Assembly: GCA_033782935.1 (NCBI GenBank)
Contig: JAWQEG010000166.1
Coordinates: 4,219,501-4,283,500, forward strand
Length of the DNA: 64,000 nucleotides
From: Petrolisthes cinctipes
Lineage: Eukaryota; Arthropoda; Malacostraca; Decapoda; Porcellanidae
Direction: 5' to 3'
This document shows, one piece after another, positions 1 through 10,895 of this stretch; the stretch's first letter is position 1, and every line of letters begins with the position of its first letter. The notes beneath the pieces were generated by a model. The model ran no database searches, had not been told where the DNA came from, and saw only the letters and a list, made by a program, of their open reading frames with translations. Both the position numbers and the translations under genes were made by a program.

Positions 1-254
1 ATCATGATGTAATAAGTAACGAGTATTGCATCAGCTTATATGGAATTCAAACGAGTATAGTGTAGTCTTTAAAACAATGTATGTTTTTCCTGATTAGCAT
101 AATGGGTAGTTAACTAACCTCCGAGACCACTTACCTGACTCACCCTATCTCCTGTCTTATTTTAAAAACTCACTACAAAAGTAATTAGCAGTCCCAGAGG
201 GTTATTGACGAAGTAATTTAATTGTTCCAATATTTCGTTGAGCGTAGGAAGAGC

Positions 255-285
255 CCATTCTCTCTCCGGCTCCCTCTTCGACAGG
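255..285 (+). repeat. 31-bp direct repeat, copy A
   Basis: A 31-bp sequence recurs 178 bp downstream at 433-463. In the second copy the MULE transposon begins at base 462, so the flank there is cut open. Removing the MULE joins 461 to the bases after 12623 and restores a copy like this one, including the following GGT. The repeat is therefore older than the MULE insertion and acts as an internal control for its ends. No coding function is seen in 1-461. Confidence 0.8.
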
Positions 286-461
286 TACAGTTGAAAACAG
301 TCTGTGTTAACTATAATAATTAGTGTACTTAATGTGCTAATAATGTTCCATAACTAAAGAGTAAGTGTCTAATAAGTGCTTGATGTATTAAAATTAATAA
401 TTTGTCCTATGATGACAGTGATAAATTAAGATCCATTCTCTCTCCGGCTCCCTCTTCGACA

Positions 462-619
462 GGGAAGCAGATGGGGACGGCTGGCAATTCTTTGCTAATG
501 GGTCTTGTGATTGGTGCAGCCAGCACCTCCAGTAAGCGCGTCCTTCATTGGTCCATCATTCCTCCCCCCCCCCCGCCAAGCGTCCCGCGCTCTTCAACAG
601 CTGACAAACGTAAACAAAC
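462..619 (+). repeat. MULE left terminal inverted repeat
   Basis: These 158 bp match the reverse complement of 12459-12614 with only a few mismatches and a length difference in the C tract. Two ATTGG boxes (reverse CCAAT, near 510 and 547), a C11-type tract near 562-574 and a CAGCTG E-box near 599-604 are present. The homology stops sharply at AAACAAAC. Confidence 0.9.
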
Positions 620-689
620 ATTCTTGCGATCCCTCCATCCACTCCAGTACACCCCTCTCAAGTCTCAACATCAGATAAAATAGACATAG

Positions 690-1150
690 GGCCGATTCCG
701 GTAAATTTACAGAAAACCTGGGTTCACTATATTGTATATATTAGTTTCATTATCCAGTATTTTGGACCATTCTAAGACACTTTTCATCTATGGTGTTTCT
801 CTCGGAAGTGCTCCGTTTTCAAGATATGCCCCGTTTACAAACATAATTAGGAAACTAGTCTGACTTGACTTGACCTAACCTAGACCTCAGCAGACTACCG
901 GGACCTAACCTGGGCAAACTACCGGGTATAACCAATGTAAACTATCATAAAGTGACTGGGGCAAATTTCCAGGACCTAGCCTAATGTGGTAATACTGCTC
1001 AAGCCTACCCAAAAACCCAGTTATTCTGTAATAATACCCTGATTCCATAGTCATTTTCGTTTGTTAGGTTCTTCCCTGACCCAATGTATTTTAATCAGGA
1101 CCTAACTTGGGCAAACTGCCGCGACCTAACCTGAACAAACTACCGGGACA
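690..1150. repeat. Dispersed AACCT-rich repeat, left part
   Basis: Several copies of a unit of about 25 bp (GACCTAACCTGGGCAAACTA plus CCGGG) occur near 900, 1100 and 1125. The wider sequence (ACCATTCTAAGAC...CTATGGT) resembles 34.26-34.49 kb. A further related stretch at about 7250-7275 lies on the other side of the LINE, so the LINE landed inside this repeat. No coding potential is seen. Confidence 0.65.
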
Positions 1151-1165
1151 TAACTTAAGTATATA

Positions 1166-1200
<35 letters not shown>

Positions 1201-1376
1201 CATTGCGCCGTAGCGTCAGTCAATAGGCAGACAACAGTACACAAGGGTAAGCGGGACTCACAAGAACCCAATGACCACATACACACACAAGCACACACAC
1301 ATGCGCACACACACACACATCACGAAAACATAACCGAATGAAGCACAAGCATACAGACAAATATTTACATCATGAC

Positions 1377-4300
1377 CTACTTAAATCCACCAAAACGAGG
1401 GTGGCGCACCAGAAGTTCCTCCAGAACCTGATGGTTCAGCAGGTGTCGACAAACCACATCAAGTGGCAGGCCCTGGGGCAGCAAGTGTCGGACAGTGGGG
1501 CAGGCTAGGCAATAGTGCTCTATAGTGTTAGCACGAGGCGCTCGACACAAGCGACACTCAGTGAAGGGAGGCTCACCCTGCATCCCAGCAACCTGCCACG
1601 GTGGCCGGTAACCAAGCCTCAAACAAGCAGAGACTACATTGTGCCTCCGAACCATGAGGCCTCGACGACGGTAGGAATATTTGTGACGGCATACAGACTC
1701 GTAATGGGTGATGGAGATGCTGAAGGGCCTCTCTGCATCCCTGCATCGCCGTACAGGGAGGAGAGCGGCGGAGCGGACTTTAGAGAGGTAACATGTCAGG
1801 GAGAGAGGACGTCCAGCACCACGAGGAGGCAGATGGCAGGCTTCCTTTGCAAGTCTGTCAACTGTACCATTGTGACGTAAACCTACATGGGATGGCACCC
1901 ATAAAAATTTGACAGTCAATTTACGATGACGCAATAAGGCCAAAAACGATAAAATCTGCTGAACAACAGTAGAGTGTGTGGGCTGAACACTAGAGAGGGA
2001 ATGAAGGGCAGGTTTGGAGTCACAAAAAATGGCAGCATTCACTCCACGTTGACAAACAACACTAACAGCATCCAGAATGGCATACAGTTCACACAATGTT
2101 GAGCTAGAGTGGTTACAGAGACGACGGCCAACCCAGCCCCCTGGAGGTGACTCCAGGTCAGGCGAGAAAACAGCACAACCTGCTGCACCATCCACCTGCA
2201 ATGAGCCATCAGTGTAGAGGCAGTATGGATCTGTGATGGAGGACGTCACTGTTTCTATGTGTTCCAGAGCCAACTGCTGCTGTAGAGAAGGCAGCTCCGA
2301 CTTGGAAGTAGGTGTAAAGCTCACATCAGGTGTTGGTAGCATCCATGGAGGGGGCCCTGGGGGGACGTCTGCAACCATTATATCTATATTAAGACCACGG
2401 AGCACAGAGGAAACAGACCTTATAAGAGTACGTCCAGCAGGCAGTATGAGAGGGACCGGGTAGTTTGGTCTAAGAGAAGTCCTGACTAACTGAGAGTAAT
2501 GGGGTGAAAGATGTGGGAAATGGAGGCACTTGACAGTGAAGCAAGTAACATTAGAATAAATTCTCTCCACTAATGGGGGAAGACGCAACTCACGCTGCAT
2601 GTTCACTATCCTGGTCGACATTGGACAGCCGAGAATAATTCTCATTGCTCTATTTTGAAATTTTTCTAAAGCTTCCAGAGTAGCCCTAGGAAGTTGAATC
2701 AGAGCAGGGGAAAGGTAATCAACAACTGAACGGATAAAAGCAATATAGATGGTCCTGGCTACTGGGATGGAGATGCCCGAGGAGTTGTTAGATAGCCATT
2801 GAAGTGGTGTAAGTCGGCGCTGGAGACGACCCAATAAGTCCTGGACAATGGGATGGCCTTGAGGTCTGGCAGGGACAATCGGCCAAATATTGACTGGCGC
2901 ACCCAGGTAGCAGTACTGGGAACACATGGGAATGACAGTCCCTCCAATGGTGAACACTGGCTGAGCTTGAGGTAGGCGGCAGGTGAATATTCTGCTCTTA
3001 TCTGGGGAGACAATAATGCCACAGTGAGAGGAGGCCACAGAGAAGGAGTCAAGAAACCGCTGGAGATCCCTTGGTGAGGTAGAATGAACACAGATATCAT
3101 CAGCATAGCACGTAATTGTAGTTCCAGGAATATCAGGGAGAGAAGTGAGCAACCGATGCATCAGAATATTAAATAACAATGGGCTGAGAACACCACCTTG
3201 AGGCGTACCAAGATGAAAACTGCGCAAAGGACTGAGTGCACCACTGAAAAACACACAGGAGGTCCTGTTACTCAGGTAGCCCCGAATCCACCGTAATAGA
3301 TTACCCTTTATCCCAAAGTCAACCAGTTGATCCAAAATGACGTCTCTATTAGCAACATCGAAGGCACTTCGAAGGTCAATGAAGGCCACCACACTGTCCC
3401 TGGAAAGGCGAGAGTACAGGTCGATTAGGCAGTGATGTGTGCTCCGCTGGGGAAGGAAACCAAACAGCCATGGAGAGAGGCGATCCTGCAGTCTGTACAT
3501 GAGACGATTGAGTAAGATTCTCTCCATAACCTTACAGAAACAGGAAGTAAGGGAAATAGGCCTGAACTTTGCAGTGCCGGGCTTAGGGATGGGTATTATT
3601 GTGCTGCTGGTCCAGGCTCGTGGTACACAACCGTCACGAAGACAAAGATTGTACAGTCGAAGTAGAGGGTTCCCAGGAACTTGTTGAAGTAGGCGCAGCA
3701 CAGCATAAGTAATACCATCATCACCAGGGGAAGAAGCTCTACCCCGAATGAGAGCACGGCGCAACTCCTCCTCAGTTATCTCCTCTGCATCATCGTCATC
3801 ATCTTGTAACAGAGCAGACATTAGACGTAGCCGATGGACAGCAGCACGGGAAGCGAGTGCATCTTGTATGTGGATGGGTAGACTGGCTGGGGTAGATTGT
3901 TCTGACCAGGCATCGACAAGTTGTTTGGCATAGTCGGCAGGAGTGTGATGACGAGCAGTGGCCGGTGTCTTTTTAACAACCCGACGGATGAGGTGCCACA
4001 TAGAAGCCACACTTGTTTGCTGGTTGATGCTGTCCGTGAACCGCTGCCAAGACTCAGTGTGAGCGCAATCCTGCAGGGCAACTAAAGCGTCCCTAGACAT
4101 CTGGTAACGATGGAGTAGGTCAGGGGTTGTGTTGGCTTGAAACAATAGGCCATCACGTTCAGCCTCCTCCTTTGCCTCCTGTATACGTGCATCCAGCGTC
4201 CAGGAGTGGGCAGTATGGCGATGCTGGAGGTGTGGCCGGGAGACGTATAGCCTATAAAAGTCATGAGTAGCAGATACAAGATCTGAGTACAACTGTTCAG

Positions 4301-5720
4301 CTGATGATATGTCAAATGTAGGGAATACATGGGCAATAAATAAGATGTAAGTCGGGCAATATTTAGGGGGCACAGCAATACGCAAACGAGTGGCTGAAGC
4401 ACCTGACCCAGCAGTTAGAGAATAATGAAACCGAAGAGCAATGTGATCAGAGAATAAGTCTGGCACGGAGAAGCACTGGACCTGAGTTGCTATCAGGCCA
4501 GACGAGAGGATGTAATCCAGAGTACCTCCCCGGCAGTGAGTGGCACCACCAGTGTCCCAGTGTGTCAGATGATGCTTGCGGATGTATGAAAGGAGACGAA
4601 CACCATTACGATTAATAGAGCCAGTACCATCACCCAAATCAGAATGCCGAGCATTAAAATCTCCCATATACACCATACCACGCACTGTTGGAGAAGGAAG
4701 AGCCTCAAGAGTGATTCTAGCTGGGGCAGAATAGACATTACATAGTTGGAGTACTCCATTCCCAGGTAGAACCTCAAATAGCTGAAAGGTCATGTCAGGA
4801 TCAGTGGAGGTACGGAGAAGGCGATGTGGCAAGGAGCTATGTATGTAAGTCAGGAGACCATTCCTTACCAGATGAACATATGGCACATAACCTGAGAGGG
4901 GAGGAGCTTGCCCAAGAGCGAGCGGCCGTCCTGGAAATGCTTCCTGGAGAAAAATAACACTGGGATGATGACGAAAAACATAGGCCTTGAGTTGAGTGAG
5001 CTTAGCATAACTGGTGATACCACATACATTCCAGGAGATGACATCCAGCCGGCAATCACTAGCGAACTCTGTATTTGGAGGTAGAAGTCCGGTGAGTGGG
5101 GGCAGATGAGCGACCTGGAGAAGAAGATGGACCAGGAGAAGGGACTGACTCGAAAAGCTTTTCAAGGCGAGATGCAACAGTATCCATCTTTTCGGTAAGG
5201 GTAGTGACAGTTGAGATGATGGCCTGCTGAGCCTCGACCAAGGTGGAGAGTTTGGAGTCATTGGCAGCCTGAGCGGCAACCAGCCCATCAATCCTGGCTT
5301 CAAGGGCAGAAAAGCGGTTTTCAAGAGCCGTACATCGTGCCATGAGGGTAGCAACAGACTTGCGGAGGGCCAGGTCTGGAGGTGAGGCAGGGTTGGTAGG
5401 AGGAGCAGACTGGGGAGGTGGTGGTGGTGGTGGTGGTGGTGGAGGCGGAGCAATAGTAGAGACACGAGCCTGGACCTTACGTCGAGTACATCCATGCCAC
5501 ACGTTAACCCCTGGCTGAAGGCATCGTGGACACTTCCATCGAGACGTATCTTCAGGAGGTGAAGGCTCAGAGGTGGAGGCAGCAGGACGTGATGGTTCAC
5601 CCCTGACAGGACACGTCTTGGAATTATGGTCGGCCGCACACCATGCACACTTCGGCCTGGCAGAACAGTACCGGGAGATATGCCCAACTCCCCAGCACCT
5701 GTAGCACCAAGGCTGGTCAT
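1377..5720 (-). CDS. LINE ORF2: APE endonuclease, reverse transcriptase, RNase H
   Basis: The open frame is 1447 codons, but recognisable protein begins only at about residue 218 (near 5066), with the endonuclease motif DVISWNVCGI. The first 218 codons overlap ORF1 and are probably not translated. The order is: endonuclease (catalytic E in FLQEAF, GDFN, and SDH before the RT), RT (TPQGGVLSP and the YADD catalytic pair, near 3100), RNase H (YTDGS, CELYAILDA, CDSKPAL, then D in VDRLAKEA, near 2000-2250), and a C-terminal CRLC...HYCLAC knuckle. No ATG lies between about codon 150 and the endonuclease, so translation probably depends on frameshifting or reinitiation at the ORF1 stop. The enzyme nicks target DNA and primes cDNA synthesis there. 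Confidence 0.93.
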   Translation of the reverse strand: MTSLGATGAGELGISPGTVLPGRSVHGVRPTIIPRRVLSGVNHHVLLPPPLSLHLLKIRLDGSVHDAFSQGLTCGMDVLDVRSRLVSLLLLRLHHHHHHHHLPSLLLLPTLPHLQTWPSASLLLPSWHDVRLLKTAFLPLKPGLMGWLPLRLPMTPNSPPWSRLSRPSSQLSLPLPKRWILLHLALKSFSSQSLLLVHLLLQVAHLPPLTGLLPPNTEFASDCRLDVISWNVCGITSYAKLTQLKAYVFRHHPSVIFLQEAFPGRPLALGQAPPLSGYVPYVHLVRNGLLTYIHSSLPHRLLRTSTDPDMTFQLFEVLPGNGVLQLCNVYSAPARITLEALPSPTVRGMVYMGDFNARHSDLGDGTGSINRNGVRLLSYIRKHHLTHWDTGGATHCRGGTLDYILSSGLIATQVQCFSVPDLFSDHIALRFHYSLTAGSGASATRLRIAVPPKYCPTYILFIAHVFPTFDISSAEQLYSDLVSATHDFYRLYVSRPHLQHRHTAHSWTLDARIQEAKEEAERDGLLFQANTTPDLLHRYQMSRDALVALQDCAHTESWQRFTDSINQQTSVASMWHLIRRVVKKTPATARHHTPADYAKQLVDAWSEQSTPASLPIHIQDALASRAAVHRLRLMSALLQDDDDDAEEITEEELRRALIRGRASSPGDDGITYAVLRLLQQVPGNPLLRLYNLCLRDGCVPRAWTSSTIIPIPKPGTAKFRPISLTSCFCKVMERILLNRLMYRLQDRLSPWLFGFLPQRSTHHCLIDLYSRLSRDSVVAFIDLRSAFDVANRDVILDQLVDFGIKGNLLRWIRGYLSNRTSCVFFSGALSPLRSFHLGTPQGGVLSPLLFNILMHRLLTSLPDIPGTTITCYADDICVHSTSPRDLQRFLDSFSVASSHCGIIVSPDKSRIFTCRLPQAQPVFTIGGTVIPMCSQYCYLGAPVNIWPIVPARPQGHPIVQDLLGRLQRRLTPLQWLSNNSSGISIPVARTIYIAFIRSVVDYLSPALIQLPRATLEALEKFQNRAMRIILGCPMSTRIVNMQRELRLPPLVERIYSNVTCFTVKCLHFPHLSPHYSQLVRTSLRPNYPVPLILPAGRTLIRSVSSVLRGLNIDIMVADVPPGPPPWMLPTPDVSFTPTSKSELPSLQQQLALEHIETVTSSITDPYCLYTDGSLQVDGAAGCAVFSPDLESPPGGWVGRRLCNHSSSTLCELYAILDAVSVVCQRGVNAAIFCDSKPALHSLSSVQPTHSTVVQQILSFLALLRHRKLTVKFLWVPSHVGLRHNGTVDRLAKEACHLPPRGAGRPLSLTCYLSKVRSAALLPVRRCRDAERPFSISITHYESVCRHKYSYRRRGLMVRRHNVVSACLRLGYRPPWQVAGMQGEPPFTECRLCRAPRANTIEHYCLACPTVRHLLPQGLPLDVVCRHLLNHQVLEELLVRHPRFGGFK

Positions 5721-6543
5721 TATGAAGTTTCCTCACCTCACACGGTGGAAGACAAGGGAGGAAATCAAAGGAAATCTCATTTGGAGGTGGATCGGGTTGA
5801 CTCCAGACAACAACAATACGGCTAATGGGGGAACCATCTTGGAAAAAACGACGGGCAAAGTACACACCAGGGTATCCTTTGGCAAGTTTCGGGTCAACAT
5901 CAATAGGAAAACGGGTGAGGATGTAGCTGGGGAACTTACGAGGCCTCTCAGGTGAGTCTTCAAGAATGAGAGGCAGAGATAAAAATTCACCAGCCTTCAC
6001 TCTATCAATGATGTCCTGACGCTTCCTAGAGATGTAGACAAACCGGGAGGTGACAGCAGCCATCTTGACTTCAGCCAGTTCACGCTGCAACTGGAAGGCC
6101 CTGTTGACATCAGACAACCAACGCAGCTTTGTGTCTGTAGATGGGTTTCCAGAGAAGGAGAGTTTGACATAGGCATCTCTCGGGGCAAAAGCAGGAAGGT
6201 TGGACGAGGGCAAGGAGTTGGTATACAAAGAAGAAACACCAGGGTGAGGCAGAGAAGGTACGTCGTGCACAGCTGAAGCACCCTTGGCAGTCTTGGCAGC
6301 TGGAGGTAAACAGTCCACACCATCGGAATCCTGCGAGGAGTCGGACGAGGCATCAACAGGTCGCTTGGTAGAGGTTGAGGAGGTGGACGGCTGCAACCTG
6401 TGCTGCGGAGTGACCGAGGAGAGGGGGGGAGGGTTGCGAGAAGGCAGCTCAGGCCAGTGATCCTCAATTGGAGACTCGTCTTCCTCCGACATTGCCAAGT
6501 CGGCCTCCAAGCAGGAATCCGCACTCTCCATCAGGCCAGGCAA
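5059..6543 (-). CDS. LINE ORF1: gag-like nucleic-acid-binding protein
   Basis: This 494-residue protein has an acidic N-terminus and a central domain of the kind seen in jockey and I-type ORF1 proteins. It has two CCHC knuckles (CYRCWGVGHISRYC, then CAWCAADHNSKTC) and a third cysteine cluster CPRC...HGC. A run of 12 prolines is encoded by a GGT/GGC repeat near 5420-5450. The C-terminal heptad-like stretch (ALENRFSALEARIDGL) suggests a coiled coil. ORF1 proteins coat LINE RNA and carry it to the nucleus. The stop TAG at 5059-5061 overlaps the ORF2 frame, which lies +1 relative to ORF1. The start is the first ATG of the open frame. Confidence 0.9.
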   Translation of the reverse strand: MPGLMESADSCLEADLAMSEEDESPIEDHWPELPSRNPPPLSSVTPQHRLQPSTSSTSTKRPVDASSDSSQDSDGVDCLPPAAKTAKGASAVHDVPSLPHPGVSSLYTNSLPSSNLPAFAPRDAYVKLSFSGNPSTDTKLRWLSDVNRAFQLQRELAEVKMAAVTSRFVYISRKRQDIIDRVKAGEFLSLPLILEDSPERPRKFPSYILTRFPIDVDPKLAKGYPGVYFARRFFQDGSPISRIVVVWSQPDPPPNEISFDFLPCLPPCEVRKLHNDQPWCYRCWGVGHISRYCSARPKCAWCAADHNSKTCPVRGEPSRPAASTSEPSPPEDTSRWKCPRCLQPGVNVWHGCTRRKVQARVSTIAPPPPPPPPPPPPQSAPPTNPASPPDLALRKSVATLMARCTALENRFSALEARIDGLVAAQAANDSKLSTLVEAQQAIISTVTTLTEKMDTVASRLEKLFESVPSPGPSSSPGRSSAPTHRTSTSKYRVR

Positions 6544-6824
6544 GGCCTAGATGGAAAGGAAACAACAACACAAACAACTAAACACTCAATCAGCCAGGGA
6601 CACACACACACACACCCACAGACAATCACAACAAAACTGTACACAGAACCACAACAGACAAACAACACCAGCAACACCACAGAAACAGCAACACACAAAC
6701 AAGAACTCACAAACAACACAAAAAACACAAACAAGAGCTCCAAAACAACACAAACGAGAATGGAGGCAGAGCGCCACGAGTACGTACACACTCCACCTGT
6801 TCTGGAGCGAGACTCTTAAGTATA

Positions 6825-8073
6825 ATTGACACTTTTAAGATATTGTCAGGAAAGTATGATGAGGATGTATGCACAGGTATGTACCATTCCCATGAGAGCA
6901 GAATCTAGAACAAGAGGGCATTTAAAAAAAAAATATTAGGAACGAACTAGGCATGATAAAAGGAAAAATTGCTTTTGTAATAGTCAATGAATGGAAAGCA
7001 CTGACCCAGTATGCAGTCACTTATGAATCTATAAAGAAGTTTGAGAGTAATCTTGATAGAGTATGGTGAAGGCAAGAATTGAAGTTTGATTACAAAGCCA
7101 AGATTCAGAATTATAAAAATGTTGTGTGGCCACCACCAGTGAAAACCCGCAGAAGTGCTGGTGTTGGTAATGAGCTGCATACACACGCCTAGTTTGCCTT
7201 TTTCCCCACCATCTACTGTAAGATACTGTGAGATTAAGCAGACTATGGGGACCTCCTAACCTGGGCAGACTACCAGCAGGACTGTCCAGTGTGTGCAGGG
7301 GCAGCAAAACATTGGACTTAGGCTCTGGAAAGCTGTCATTTTCTATATACTGTTATGACAAATAAAAAGGGGGGGGAGGGCAATCTCATCTTAAATTCAT
7401 TACACATCATCATAATGCATTGTTCTCTCTTGAAATATACACATTTTGTAAATGTTTGCCATATGGACCTCTTATACAGTAGGCTAATACCGCTTGTGGG
7501 TTTTTTTTTCTAACCTTTAAAACTTACTTGCAAAATTAAACCCTATTATCATAAATCTTGCCAGCAGGTAGATCTATATGGATGAATAGAAATATGAAAC
7601 CGTGGTTTAAAGCTGGGAAGTGAAGATGTTTTCATATGTTATGTTTATTGGAGAATTGTTTATTTAGCAGTGTAGATGTACTGCAATATTTCTTTATGCT
7701 TGAGGTATTGTTTATGTTTTAGCTGGTGAAATTGAAAAGTTAGGTACAAATACTCTATATTGTATAAGGAATCACCAGGGATACAAGGAAAGAATAAAGG
7801 CCCCAGACATAAGGGGTTGAAATAAAGTTACAGTACTACTGGAAAAAGTATTTTTTTAAACTACAAAACCAATGAACAATGTTGCCCTTCAATTATATTT
7901 CATAAAAAGTAAAGCATTTTTTTCAAATACCAAATTATGTACAGATCAAAAGGTTAAGAAATAGATCCATAAAAATGCATGTAAAAAGAAAATCTCATCA
8001 AAGCTCGCCTAAATATATGGGGCATAAAATAAACATAATTTATGGGATATGTTCTATTTGCAACATAAAAAAA
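6825..8073. other. MULE interior, non-coding
   Basis: About 1.25 kb lies between the LINE and the transposase 3' end. It contains another AACCTGGGCAGACTACC unit near 7257, linking it to 690-1150, and otherwise AT-rich sequence. No open frame with recognisable protein was found on either strand. Confidence 0.5.
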
Positions 8074-8212
8074 CTCTGTTCTCCCATCTGACTAGTGTTC
8101 TGCCTCACACACCATGTCCCACAACTTCACTTCCTGACAAAATTCCACATCCTGCATTCTCTCCACATGCCCAAACCATACTCCCATGTTTCCACAGAAC
8201 TATTCCCAGGTC
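8074..8212 (-). mobile_element. Small RTE-like LINE fragment
   Basis: Two blocks match the 3' part of the RTE-like LINE at 43.5-45.9 kb. Bases 8075-8180 match about 43680-43798 and 8185-8212 match about 44145-44172, with the intervening part missing. The fragment lies just downstream of the MULE transposase stop, on the same strand. It is an internally deleted relic with no coding value. Confidence 0.6.
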
Positions 8213-10450
8213 TATTATTATAAAACAGTAAATTCAGCAGTAACTATGTTCATCACAAATAGCACCAGTGGACAGGATTGGAAAACTGATATCAGACTGA
8301 GACTTTGCCAGACTTTCAACAATCTCCTGTCTTGCTCTAACACTCGGCTTTTTCAGGCTTTTCCCTTCATCCTTTCGCTTTCTCTTCTTTGTTGAATGCA
8401 ATCTGTCTTGTTTCACTACATTTTTATTGCTTGGCTCTAAAACAGTAGAAGTATCTAAAGGCAAGTTATTTGACTGTGCAGAATATGTTCTGCCAGCATG
8501 TACTATACCATATGCTTTTGATAAATGGTTGTTTAATGCTTTAACACTTTCAAGGTCTTTCATTTCATCACATTCAGAGAGAAGTGATTGCAGTTTCATC
8601 TTTACTTCTGTTATTTGTTCCTCAACTTGTGACCTAGTGCTATCCTCCTTACACACAATATCTTGTATCATCTCAATTTCCTCGGTGGGAGACTTTGGTT
8701 TGCTTGGATGGGACTTGTTCTTCAAAAAGTTACCAACAGCATGTATATGCTTACAGATGTTCTTTCTTCCTGCAGCATTGTCATCACAAGAGCATATATA
8801 CATGCATTTACATACTTGGCAATATGGACATCTGTCTCTGCAAGATTCACAAGTGACATTATGTGCCTCTATCTGGTAATATTTATTCTTATAAGTGTCG
8901 GAACACACAGTAAAAAGACCATGGTCTTCTTGAATAACTTCAAGGGACATTCCCGTCGTGTGCCGTTCACTTACCGGTAAAGGACTCCTTGCCACTCGGT
9001 TCTTCATCAAGTCCACCATTCTCTTATCTTTCACCAAATTTTCCAAAGCTAATAGTGTATTATCTAACCTTTTTACCTTCTTGCCCTTCAAGTATACATA
9101 CTTCAAAAGTCGATGCATGCTTTCCAGGTGGTTATTCGTGCTGAGAGATATACCCCTCCTAAAGCACATTGGCCATAACTGAATTCTGCTTGCACACAAA
9201 TAATATACCTTGAAATAATCATGAAAATTCTTAAATCCAGACTCCAATCAGTAGCCCAGAAAACCTTCACATTGCTTATGAAATTTATCTTCCTCTTCTT
9301 CATCCATTAATGCTCTTAACATCTGATAAACTGTTGCCTTTTCAATGAATGACACACTGATTTTTGAGCTAATACTCTTCCTGAAGGCCCTATCTGTATG
9401 CCAGCTGCAGTTCAAGTATTTAACAGTTATATCCCCACCCATAGTTGCATACCATGCATTTCGGAAAAGGGGATCATCATCACTCATGAACACCTGTGCT
9501 TGCACTACACCCATGCGATCTTTTATCTTATCTAAGAAGACCTTAACAATTTCAGTATTTACTGTGCTACTGATCAGAAAAGCCACTGGGAAACCTTGGT
9601 GTAAATCAGTAATAGTCATTAATGTTGTCAACTGAAATCCAGTATACTGACTAATGCAGTGGGTGGAATCCATACATACTTGCAGTTTTTCAGTGTTTTT
9701 TAACTGCTATGAGAACATTAACTGTTGTCCTTCTTTCATAAATGCAAGCACGAATTCTTCCGAGGGGATTTCTGTATTCTGTGGATCCAGTTCCCCTTGA
9801 TCTTTAAAGTATAGAAGTTCTCCAGCATCCTTCATATCTTGAGCAATCAGACGTACACTTGTGCTGTTATCAGAGTGACGACTCTGATTCACACTTAGTC
9901 CATATGCAGCAATGATATTTTCTATGTCCTTCTTCTCCAGGATCGATGTTCGATTTCGTCCAGATGTCTCCCGTACTCGTTCTAGAATTTTGTGATGCTC
10001 TATCCCTTGCTTAATCATACCTGAAAAACAAAATATACAGTCACAATATCTGAAATTAATTTAATATGTTAAAATATAATCTCACCTGCAGCAACTAAAA
10101 ATAATAAAGTAAAGAACTAGCAGATTTAAACAGCAACTAGTTCTGGCAAATATATATATACAGTACAGGTACTGTAAAGTACACTATTAGTCAGTCAATA
10201 ATCTATTGGACAATTTACAGTATTGTATACAGTTTTATGGTTAAGAACACACAATAAAATATCTCTTTCTTGAAAACTAGCATAAGATAATGATTGTAAT
10301 GCACAACCATTTAGCTCAAAGCAGTCCCGATTGACATAATAAGATGCAGTATTATGTAGCAACTACAGTACATTTCATAAGCCATATTACCATAAAAATA
10401 TAGCACAGCAATGTAAACTTAATCTAAAAATCACTTATTTAGTAAGAACA

Positions 10451-10895
10451 GTTTGGATTTATTCAGGGAAGGTCAACAGTACTGCAACTAATTAAAGTAC
10501 TTGATAGTTGGACGGAGGCTTTAGATGTTGGTGAAGCTATAGATGTACTGTACTGTGATTTCATCAAGGCATTTGACCGTGTCCCACATAGAAGATTGAT
10601 GGAGAAAGTGGCTAGTTATAGAATTGAGGGAAAGTGCCTTGAATGGATAAGGAGCTTCCTAACTGGAAGGAAACAGAAGGTAATAGTAAATGGTACTGCA
10701 TCAGATTGGGAAAATGTTACCAGTGGTATTCCTCGGGGATCTGTACTGGGACCTCTGTTGTTTGTGATTTTTATTAATGATCTCCCTGAAGTAGTAAAGA
10801 ACAACAGTGAAGTATACTTATATGCTGATGACACAAAAGTGTTCAGTAGGATAAAGAATGAGGATGATTGTAGAAAATTGCAAGAGGACTTAAAT
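10451..10895 (+). mobile_element. CR1-like reverse transcriptase fragment in MULE intron 3
   Basis: The plus-strand frame reads from FGFIQGRSTVLQLIKVLDSW through DFIKAFDRVPH, SGIPRGSVLGPLLFV and the catalytic YADD, then ends at KLQEDLNK. These are finger and palm motifs of CR1/L2-type LINE reverse transcriptases. Endonuclease and 3' end are both missing. It lies opposite to the transposase gene and wholly inside its third intron (10021-11089), which supports the intron call. Confidence 0.85.

Larger units (their letters stand above)
1164..6814 (-). mobile_element. Full-length non-LTR retrotransposon (LINE with RNase H), nested in the MULE
   Basis: The element is read on the minus strand from 6814 down to a poly-A tail, seen as a T run at 1170-1196. 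The 10-bp target duplication CTTAAGTATA occurs at 1154-1163 and 6815-6824. It has a 5' leader rich in TTG repeats (6544-6814), ORF1 with CCHC knuckles, and ORF2 with APE endonuclease, reverse transcriptase, RNase H and a C-terminal cysteine knuckle. RNase H places it with the I/LOA-type groups and not with RTE or CR1. Both reading frames are open throughout, so this is a young and possibly active copy. The 3' UTR (1197-1376) holds a CA-rich microsatellite. Confidence 0.93.

Noticed and set aside
5066..5720. First 218 codons of the ORF2 open frame, with a run of eight histidines
   Set aside because: It overlaps ORF1, matches no domain, and the histidines come from the GGT repeat that encodes the ORF1 proline run.
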